Shown here: positions 56,111 to 64,000 of the stretch, piece after piece
Numbering within the stretch: the first letter of the stretch is position 1
Layout of the letters: each line of letters opens with the position of its first letter
DNA from: Perognathus longimembris pacificus
Taxonomy: Eukaryota > Chordata > Mammalia > Rodentia > Heteromyidae
DNA length: 64,000 nt
Direction of reading: 5' to 3'
NCBI RefSeq assembly: GCF_023159225.1
Contig: NC_063164.1
Coordinates: 70,665,300-70,729,299, forward strand
Translations under genes and position numbers: made by a program
The notes under the pieces: generated by a model
Databases searched by the model: none
What the model was told of the DNA's origin: nothing
What the model saw: only the letters and a program-made list of their open reading frames with translations

Positions 56111-57058
56111 AAATGTATACTATAGTCATGGGGACATAGTGACTTATTTTTTATTAAATGATTATCTTTCTAGGTTGTTTGCTTTACTTTGGGAGAAATG
56201 AAAATGAGCATATTAAAAGCAATTTGGCTTCCATTTCAAAGAGAGTGTTATTGGCTAAATATTCTATAAGTATATACTCAAACTTTTCAGTGTTTCCTAT
56301 TCCCTGTGTGTTCCTCTTCACTGTAGGCAGTGTCTGGACAGCTCAGGGACATCTACAGGAGTGGGAGAGATACCTTTGGCCCACCTGCTTTGACTCTTTG
56401 ACCTTTCAGGTCCCATCTAGGGAATGACTCATTCTTGGCAACTCTTGATTGCCCCATAGTATCAACAGTGACTGGTGCCCTGTCCTCTTTCTGCAGTGGT
56501 TGCTCACTTCAATCTTAGGCATAGTCTGTGCCCCTGATTCTCAGGAACTCCACCCCACTAGGAGATAGATGGAGGTACTTTTTCCCCTTTGGAAGTGGAC
56601 TTGTATTGGAGAGGAGGCTGCATGAGATGGCTTTCAAGCAACTCTTTCACATTTCATTTCGCTCTCATTCCTGTGCCCAATGGGATGTGATGCTACAATA
56701 AGCACCAGGCTAATTTGAGAGGATTTTAGCCACCTCAGGTTATTTTGAGAGGATTTTAGCCACCTCAGGTTATTCCGTTCCTCACCCCCACCACACTGGG
56801 AAAGTAAGTTTCAGACATCTAGATTCTACATCTTACAATTCTATCTGGAACATTCTAACATAGCACTCAGGTTAGATCTCAAAATGATTCATGTGACTAA
56901 TTCTTTCATCTGCTCATTGGCTCTCTTCACCTTATACTTCTCAGTGAGCCTAATAAGAACCTCCCTCACAGTATTCTCTTCTTTTCTCTGTGCTTTAACC
57001 AAGGTACTGTCCTGCATTTCTTTCTGGGACCAGATATTAGAAAAGAAAAAAAATAAGT
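56111..57058. other. Unassigned intergenic DNA
   Basis: Contains one exact 30-bp tandem duplication at 56714-56774. No gene or recent element seen. Confidence 0.45.
56714..56774. repeat. Exact 30-bp tandem duplication (two units)
   Basis: The unit begins 'tttgagaggattttagcc' and repeats once with no differences, so it is very recent. Confidence 0.95.
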
Positions 57059-57074
57059 GAAGATATGTGTTTTA

Positions 57075-57294
57075 TTTATTTATTATTATTATTTTTTTTT
57101 TTGGCCAGTCCTGGGCCTTGGACTCAGGGCCTGAGCACTGTCCCTGGCTTCTTTGTGCTCAAGGATAGCACTCTGCCACTTGAGCCACAGCGCCACTTCT
57201 GGCCATTTTCTGTATATGTGGTACTGGGGAATTGAACCCAGGGCCTCATGTATACAAGGCAAGCACTCTTGCCACTAGGCCATATCCCCAGCCC
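57075..57294 (-). mobile_element. IDL-Geo SINE
   Basis: Reverse copy with T-rich tail at left. A ~15-bp target-site duplication with one or two mismatches flanks it: 'aagatatgtgtttta' (57060-57074) and 'aagatatgtttttta' (57295-57309). Confidence 0.93.
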
Positions 57295-57309
57295 AAGATA
57301 TGTTTTTTA

Positions 57310-59444
57310 GATGTCTGAATTACTATACTACAAATAAAGTAGTATCCAGGCTATCTTTTTTTCTCTTTGGCCCCAGTGACATCAATGGCTGTGGTAACCA
57401 TCTTTATTACCTTTCACGATTTCTCCATTTAGGTTATCAATCTGCTTATCAATATCTTCCTCTGAGAATTTCTTCCCTACCTATTCAAATGTATCAATGT
57501 AAATTCTTGAACCTAAATGATTCTTTACCTCTGACACTGTCTCTTCTATCATTCAGGATACAATAGACCTCTTAAAACAAGTGTCACCCATCCCATTCCA
57601 TTCCCTGGCATCTCTTTAAGTATTTAACCCACAGCAGCCTACTTTCTTCTCAGGCCATTCCATTGAATCTAATGTTCTCAATATCACCCATGGCTTCTGT
57701 ATTAGTCATCTGCAGCTGATGTAACTCAAATCTTCAAACAGTTTCTTTTTCCTTCCACTGTTCCTTCACAACTGTCAGTCTACAATCTTCTCCTACTTGA
57801 CCATGTATAGTCATGTCCTAAAAGAATTCCTTATTTCAATCTCTGCCATCTTTCATTCATGGTCCAAACATTTTAAAGGATTTTATTTTGGCCTTAAAAT
57901 AGGTTCTCTCTCTCTTTTCTTACCCAGTCTCTTATAATATAAGTACCCAACCCATTCTTTCCTAGTAAACAACAGAGAAATTATTATAATAGGATTGTCC
58001 ATAATGGCCCAGAACTAGGAAGATCAAAATCCAAGCAGGACGGAGTTAGGCACTGATGAGGAGACATGGCTTTGTGCATAGTAACTAAGCCAGACTAGTA
58101 AGCAAGATATCTATACTTGAATAATTGTTGAGAGTCATATTTCTCACTGAAGAAGAAAGCAGGAGATACAACTATGGAGCAGTATACAAATAAAATTTAC
58201 CTTCTAGTGTTGTGTTGGCATTGAAAATAACAGTGTAAAGATATGGTCTCTGATATATATTGATAGGTCTAAAACAAACAAATGTAAATATGTACAAATA
58301 CATACTGTTCACCAGAAATCCTGGAAGCAGCAACATCTCAACAGCCATAAGCACAGATCTTAGGCTTTAAATATCATTCTCTAAAAGGATCCCAGAGTTT
58401 CTCAGTGAAAAGTATAGTCCCAAGTCTGGGGTAGAGGGTGTACCAAATGAATTTGGGACATGTTTTGTGCCTAAAACTATAGAAATGATCATAAGATGAT
58501 GGGAACATAGCAAAACCACACAGAAGGCAGCTGGAATGGGTCAAATTTGGAACTACTTTAGCATCAAAATAAATAGAGATCATTATTTAAAAATAAATCA
58601 TCCATGCAACAAATGAAAACCACTTAGTTTATCTTGTTATAAATCAATAAATGAATGTTGTCAATGTATCTCTCCAATACTTAATTACACTAGAGTAGAA
58701 GAAAAAGAAATTTTATAGAAAGGAAACCTGGTTGATATCACCTTAATCAGGGGATCAAAATAAATACCACCAACAATGAATGGGTTGATCAAACCTATCA
58801 CTTGGCAGGAAATGGCATTATTGCTATGATAGTGCTATAAAATGTAGATCCAATGAAAGATTGTCTACAAACGAGTCTACAAAATGTAGTAGTATATAGT
58901 TTTCAAAAAGTATAAGAAAAAGTGAATAGTAGCTATAGCACTTGAGATAAGCCAACAGTTGTATTATGAGAAGCCCTATGAGAGAACTGCAAAGAAAAAT
59001 GAGAGGGCCTCCAGTAATATTCTTAGACCAATTGAATCCTGAGCAGAAGACTGAATGTTAAAATCACCAGTAATGAATACACTGATTCAGTAATCTATAG
59101 GCACCTAATTTCTTCTCACAATCACCTGAGAGATCCTGAAAACAAATCTTCCTACAGTTGAGCATTCAGGCAAGATCATAACCCCTGCCAACACCTGGTT
59201 TGCTGCCTTGTGCAAGATTCTGAGATTGAAAATTAAACTAGGCCACACCTAGACTGGAGATCACAGAAGCTCTGAGATAATAGGTTGTTTTAGTTCCTAA
59301 TTTTGGGGATAATTTGTCATATAACAATAAAAACTACCATAAGATGCCATAGCAATTTATTCTCAAATACTTTCTTGGGAAAACTGTACTTTAAGACTTT
59401 TTTAAAATGGTGGGTGTATGTATGTACATGTGCATGCACATGTA

Positions 59445-59446
<2 letters not shown>
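57310..59446. other. Unassigned intergenic DNA
   Basis: About 2.1 kb without a recognisable recent element or gene. It may include heavily decayed L2/L1 sequence around 57350-57960, but I cannot support a call. Confidence 0.35.

Positions 59447-59481
<35 letters not shown>
59447..59481. repeat. (GT)n microsatellite
   Basis: About 16 GT units preceded by related TG/CA-rich words. Confidence 0.95.
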
Positions 59482-59482
<1 letters not shown>

Positions 59483-59514
59483 GTGGGTGATGATCCCTTT
59501 GCTACATAAACTCT

Positions 59515-59702
59515 TTTTTTTTCAGGTATTCTTAATTGTGTTTTCTATGTTGTGTGAGGAGTTGCAGTTACATATGTCAGGTAATAAGTAAATTTCTTTA
59601 TGAACAGTGCCATCTCTCCTCTCATTTTCTCCCAGATTTTTCCCTCTCAGTCCTCCTTCCCCACACGTTGTATAGTTCATTTTTAACATAGTGCGTGGTA
59701 TC
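59515..59702 (-). mobile_element. Short L1 3' end with TSDs
   Basis: Reverse L1 3'UTR ('gaggagttgcagttacatat', 'ctcattttctcccag', 'cctccttccccacacgttgt'). The target-site duplication 'gctacataaactcttt' is seen at 59502-59517 and 59703-59718. About 185 bp, extreme 5' truncation. Confidence 0.82.
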
Positions 59703-59739
59703 GCTACATAAACTCTTTACTGTTGGCTTCCCAACATAC

Positions 59740-60115
59740 TTATAAGAATAAAATCTCAACTCCTTATCTCACCCTAAATGCTCTGCCTTGGATCACTTTC
59801 CCATTCTATTTGCTCCTCTCACACTGCCTAACTTTTGCCACACAGTGATTGCCTTTCAGTTTCTTGAACAAATCTCGCTCTTTTCCTCTAAGAGGCATGT
59901 AAATGTATTTGTTCCTCACATAATTACCTCACCACTATTCTTTTAATCTGATCTTAACTGGAGATTTCCTTCACCCCTCATTCATATTATGATTGTTTCA
60001 TTTGCATACCTGTTTTGAATCTATCAGTCCTTGATAAATATAAACTCCACCAAAATTATTCTTCCCCTTTACAATATTGAACTCCCAGGCCCTAGGTCAT
60101 GCTTAAATACTCTTT
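59740..60115 (+). mobile_element. L2-like relic
   Basis: The order of words, including 'gctctgccttggatcacttt', 'ttcctctaagaggcatgtaa' and 'gataaatataaactccacca', loosely follows the L2 3' region. It overlaps a 170-codon open frame at 60031-60543 that I do not regard as a gene. Confidence 0.35.
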
Positions 60116-61304
60116 ACATAACCACTGAATTGATTAATTTAATGCTTTGCTTTGAAAAGCAAAATGCAATTCCTTCCCATTTCCCAAAAGAGAAAAGAAA
60201 ATATAAAGCCACAGAAAGAAAATTCAATTTTATCAAGATAGCAACCAGGCTTAATTATAATATTTATTTTCCAAGATCAAAATGGATTAGACTGAATAAG
60301 CAGGTCCCTGCTTGCATTTTCTCTATTACTTTCTGTTATCTTATTTCCCACATCTACAAAGCTGATTTTTTTTGCCTTATTCTCTCAGCTCCTATTTTAC
60401 TGGTTTCATTTTACATAGTAAAATTCCACAGGCATATAACAGCATCATCTTCTAAGAATCCCAAATACAGTCTACATATGGCCACAGGTCCCAGGGAGCC
60501 TGGTTTTCAGGCTAGTGATGAGGTGAACTCCAGCTCTGTTTAGACAGCTATGAGCTTCCCTCCTCCTCCAATAGTTCTGCATCATCAGGTAAGAGAGAAA
60601 AGAATGTGGGAGAAAGAGAACCTAAAATCTCCCAGCTTGTTTCTGTCAGAGCACATCAGTTTCAGATCATATTTCTGCAGTGTGTATGTCATGGAGCGAG
60701 CAGAAGCTGTCAATATCATGAACAGAAAAGCCCCTTTGACAGATCCCATGTCTACATTCCAGAGCCATTACAGCAGGAGGATGAGGGTTCCCCTCCAGTG
60801 AGCTGCCTCTCCCACGGCAGGGTCCTGCAGCTGCAGTGCTGAGCTCTGGAAATGGCTGTGCTGTTTGTTGCTTGTCATCTACAGACACAGGAGAGACCTG
60901 CCATAGTCAGAGTAGAGGGTAAAGGTGAAGAGGGACTCCAGGGAAACACAGCCCATTTCCTCAAGGGTGCCCCCTGTCATGTCCAGGGCTCATGTCGATG
61001 GAAGTGTGTTCAGTTCAAGTCTAGAATCATAAAAAAATGAGCTTCCAGATGAAGCCCTCTTACAGATAACCGCACACTTCTGAAAGTAGCATTTCAGAAA
61101 GTGAGCAGACAAATTTCTGATGAAATGTATAAACTCTGCCTAATTGCCTATTCCCTTTCGATTCTGGTTTGTGGATATGTTTGAGGAGAAAAGGAAATTA
61201 ATTTATTCACTTGCACATTCTAAAACAAGGAGAAAAAGGCATCAGAATGTAGTCTGAAGTCCTTAATGAATGTTCTCTCAAACTTTCACTAAAATCTCAG
61301 AAAC
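60116..61304. other. Unassigned, repeat-poor DNA
   Basis: No recent element. Open frames at 60031-60543 and 60550-60842 lack any recognisable domain. No splice or coding support is visible. Confidence 0.4.
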
Positions 61305-61473
61305 TTGCTGGGAATATGGCCTAGAGGTAGAGTGCTAGCCTCACATGCATGAAGCCCTGGTTTCAATTCCTCAGCACCACATAAACAGAAAAGGCCAGAA
61401 GTGGCGCTGTGACTCAAGTGGTAGAGTGCTAGCCTTGAGCAGAAAGAAGCCAGAGACAGTGCACAGGCCCTGG
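61305..61473 (+). mobile_element. IDL-Geo SINE, 3'-truncated
   Basis: Normal ID head and most of the Geo tail, then stops after 'gtgcacaggccctggaaaca' without the final 'ccaggactgg' and A-tail. A later deletion or internal priming would explain it. Confidence 0.88.
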
Positions 61474-61529
61474 AAACATATGTGGAGTGGTATTAACACC
61501 AGGCTTAATATCCTTCCTTCCAGGATAAA

Positions 61530-61605
61530 AGTTCATTCATTCAGCTGGCATTTATTGAGTTGCTACTATATGCCAGACACTTTTTCAATGAACTTACCAA
61601 GTAAG
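61530..61605 (-). mobile_element. MIR/L2 3' core relic
   Basis: 'ttcattcattcagctggcat' followed by 'ttattgagttgctactatat' and 'gccagacact' is the reverse of the conserved MIR/L2 core ending. Confidence 0.65.
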
Positions 61606-61679
61606 AAACTTTTTAAAAAGCAATTCTTGCTACTTAGCATTAAGATATGCAGAAATTCAATCAGAATGAGGAAGTAGGG

Positions 61680-62135
61680 ACCTGTTGGTAGCAGACATGT
61701 GAGGGGACTTGTGTGAGGAAATACTATGAAATGAAAGGGACCAATAGGGAGGTCATGAAGAACATTGACGAGACAAGCAACGTTAATTCTGAGGAGGAAG
61801 GGATGGAGTCAGAGCCTGAGAAGGTAACAGCTTAGTCATAGGAGAACCTTGATTTCCAGGGAGAGAAGACAGGTTCCCAAGTGACAGATTGGCCTTTATT
61901 CAAATGTGATTCAGAAGGTTTTGACATAGGGAATGGCACCATCAGGTTATATCACTTAACAATTACTACAGCTACTATGCAGAAAATATATCTAAGGAGA
62001 ACAAAAGTATAGGAGAAGACAGATCGGTTAAGAGGCTATTTAAGAGTCCAGCTTAAAGACAGAGTGCCATAGTTTGAGGTATTCGCTATCTACATGTTAG
62101 AAAGCCAGTAAGTCCAAAAAACTTAGTAAGACCTA
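61680..62135 (+). mobile_element. Possible L2 relic
   Basis: Words such as 'atagggaatggcaccatcag' and 'gttaagaggctatttaagag' follow an L2-like order. Strongly diverged. Confidence 0.3.
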
Positions 62136-62149
62136 TCTCAAAGCATAAG

Positions 62150-62345
62150 CCAGGTTTTATGTTACATGTCTGTAATCCCAACTACTTGGGAGGCAGAGGT
62201 AGAAGGATCCTATGCAAGTTTAGCTTAAGCAAAAGCATAAGATCCTACCTGAGAAATAACTAGGCATAAAGGACTAGGGCCATGGCTTCATTGGTAGAAC
62301 ATTTATGTAGTAGGTGTGAACTCTCAGTTCATACCTCAGTACGAC
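62150..62345 (+). mobile_element. B1-dID type SINE
   Basis: The 7SL-like half ('gccaggttttatgttacatg', 'tctgtaatcccaactacttg', 'ggaggcagaggtagaaggat') plus an ordinary dID half ('gactagggccatggcttcat', 'ctctcagttcatacctcagt'). The dID has no Geo-type insert, so this represents the older architecture. Confidence 0.75.
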
Positions 62346-62349
62346 TGGG

Positions 62350-62480
62350 AAGAAAGTGAGAGGGAGGGAGGTGTGAGGGATGGAAAAAGGGAGAGAGGGC
62401 AGGATAATGGAAGAAAGACAAAACAAAAGAATAGAAAGAGAATAGAATAGAAAAGAATAGAATGAGAAGAAAGTAGAGCA
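62350..62480. repeat. Purine-rich (GAGG/GAATA) simple sequence
   Basis: Likely expansion of the preceding SINE tail. It contains a repeated 'aatagaaa(g)a' word at 62425-62470. Confidence 0.8.
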
Positions 62481-63000
62481 AGCTGATGACTAGTGGTTCT
62501 ATGTGTTGAAATACAAAACTCTGGGCAGAAATAGTTTAGAGGGAAGAAATCTAGATAATGTGGTTAATTTGAGTAATTTTTAGGCATACCATGTAAGAGG
62601 TGTGCGTATAGAGATTTGAGTAGGAGAAAAATCTTTAGAGGTCATCAGTATAGAGTTAAAATTTATGCCATGTGATCAAGTGAGATCATCTAGAAAAGAA
62701 GACAGCCAGGGCTTGGGCTCCCAGCACTACCGGAATCCCAGGCATAAGGCAGTGACTAAAGGATTCCAAGTGGTGCCAGGAGATTAAGGTGAGCACTGAG
62801 AGCAGGCCTTTGGAGATAACACATAGAGGCTGATGACCTTGGAAAGAACATGTGAGAAGACCAAAACCTACTGGAGTGGGTTCAACAAGAAAGGGAGGAG
62901 TAGTTGAAGTGGCAAGTTTGAACCAGCCTTCCCAAAAGCCTGAGACAGAAGTCAAAGGGAGGCTCTAGATTCGTATTTCTTCTTTTCTTTTCTTTTTACA
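62481..63000 (+). mobile_element. Possible L2-like relic
   Basis: 'ggtcatcagtatagagttaa' and 'gtgatcaagtgagatcatct' in this order recall an old LINE body. The family cannot be named by eye. Confidence 0.3.
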
Positions 63001-63920
63001 TCAGGGGTAAGTTGAAAATCGCTTCTCTTCACTGTTATCACAGGGCACTTGGCATTTTATTACTCACTTTTCACTTCACTGAAGCTCAGGTGGGAAATCA
63101 CGACTAGCTTCAGTGTTGGAAGAGCATTAAGATGAGTAGTATTAGAGCATACTTCTATATCCACAGGGGAAAAGCTAGTATAACTGGAGAAATTACAGAT
63201 GACATAGGGTAGAGTGGACATACTATCAGTGCAGGCAAAATTCAGACTTCCAAAAGTTTTTATTGGAGCACAGTGATAGATATCATAAGACCCATAAATC
63301 CTTTAATACTTACTACTGGCCCATTGCCAGGACAATAAAGTATGCTGTCCTCTGTTATAGGAGATGGAGAAAAAATTGAGGAATAATGAACTTGTAGAAA
63401 TGAAAAGAAAAGGGAGTCAGGATACAAGTGGGCCTTAAATGTCTTCTTTGCAACTGAGGTGAAGGCAGTTAGAGAGTAATAGTACTGGTGAATCTGGAAA
63501 TGGTTGATCTAGCTGCTTTTTTCCCCAGTGACATTATTTCAGGAAATAAGTAAAGTCATCATGAAGAGTGTGTTATGGGAAGAGAGTGTTGGATCTGATG
63601 GTAGGGGAAATGGATTCAGTAGTGTAGAGGAAAGGGGTAGGGTGAGGAGGAATATCCTGTCATTAGACAGAGTACAACTGCATAGATCTTCTTTACTGGG
63701 AGCAATTTCTAATTAAAATAACATGAGACCTCAAATAACTGCAGAAGATCAAGACAAAAGGATTGTTGTCATTAATACTGTCAAAAGAAAATAAATGGGA
63801 CCTAATAATTGATTATAACTTATCGATGTCTCACAAAATTTACAATGAATATTTTCAGTGACCCCCATAACTTGGTGTGGTGATATGACTTCAAGGGGCA
63901 TCCTGAGCTAAATAATGAGT
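63001..63920. other. Unassigned intergenic DNA
   Basis: No gene or recent element seen. Confidence 0.4.
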
Positions 63921-63924
63921 TTTA

Positions 63925-64000
63925 AGCCAGCTTGAGAGATTACATAGGTTTACATTGAGACCTTCTCTCCAAAACTAGGCACTGGAATGTAGTTCAGTAA
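63925..64000 (+). mobile_element. B1-dID SINE, cut by the window end
   Basis: 'gccagcttgagagattacat' and 'tgagaccttctctcc' are the end of a 7SL-like half. 'aggcactggaatgtagttca' begins an ID-like half that runs off the window. Confidence 0.55.

Noticed and set aside
55858..56139. Lys/Arg/Glu-rich open frame and its Phe/Leu-rich shadow
   Set aside because: Both translate the purine microsatellite.
60031..60543. 170-codon open frame, the longest outside L1
   Set aside because: AT-rich composition, no recognisable domain or signal, overlaps an L2-like relic, and no splice context. An open frame of this length is expected by chance in 64 kb of AT-rich DNA.

Overview
This is a mammalian (rodent) intergenic window. 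It contains no host protein-coding gene, exon, rRNA or functional tRNA gene that I can support. Nearly everything recognisable is transposable-element sequence on an AT-rich background. The most informative marker is a dimeric SINE present about 13 times. Its left half is an ID/tRNA-Ala-like head and its right half is the 'Geo' monomer. This matches the IDL-Geo family, which has been described as restricted to Geomyoidea (kangaroo rats, pocket mice, pocket gophers), so the source is most likely a heteromyid or geomyid rodent. That assignment is from memory of the family and was not checked by a search.

Layout. 0-11 kb: old MaLR-type LTR relics, a 5'-truncated L1 with clear target-site duplications (4.2-6.3 kb), and a cluster of degenerate B1/B1-dID SINEs (6.6-7.3 kb). 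11-19.7 kb: L1s nested three deep. The innermost is a nearly 7 kb full-length minus-strand L1 (12277-19193) with a GC-rich 5'UTR and broken ORF1 and ORF2. 20-36 kb: scattered IDL-Geo copies (including a three-copy tandem), 7SL/B1-Geo composite SINEs, old L1M and L2/MIR-like relics, another truncated L1 (29.2-30.5 kb), and microsatellites. 36.4-41.1 kb: a stretch almost free of recognisable repeats. 41.1-49.2 kb: a MaLR relic, an old L1 tail, then a second full-length minus-strand L1 (41968-49172) from a different L1 lineage, carrying two IDL-Geo insertions. 49.4-53.0 kb: an LTR element with two LTRs, a Lys-tRNA-like primer binding site and a 2.3 kb non-coding interior, so it is a non-autonomous class II (ERVK-like) element. 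53-64 kb: older L1, L2/MIR and SINE relics and purine-rich microsatellites.

The elements record an order of events. IDL-Geo copies sit inside both L1 and MaLR elements with target-site duplications, so they are the younger layer. The clearest anomaly is a 107-bp patch in the 5' LTR only (49743-49849). It matches, with two differences, a segment of the neighbouring L1 5'UTR (48891-48997) about 850 bp upstream, and so looks like a post-integration templated insertion. The second theme is modular SINE evolution: the same Geo tail follows either a 7SL/B1 head or an ID head. Read closely, that tail keeps A-box-like and B-box-like sequence. I found no sign of a new enzyme system, operon, CRISPR array or comparable system.
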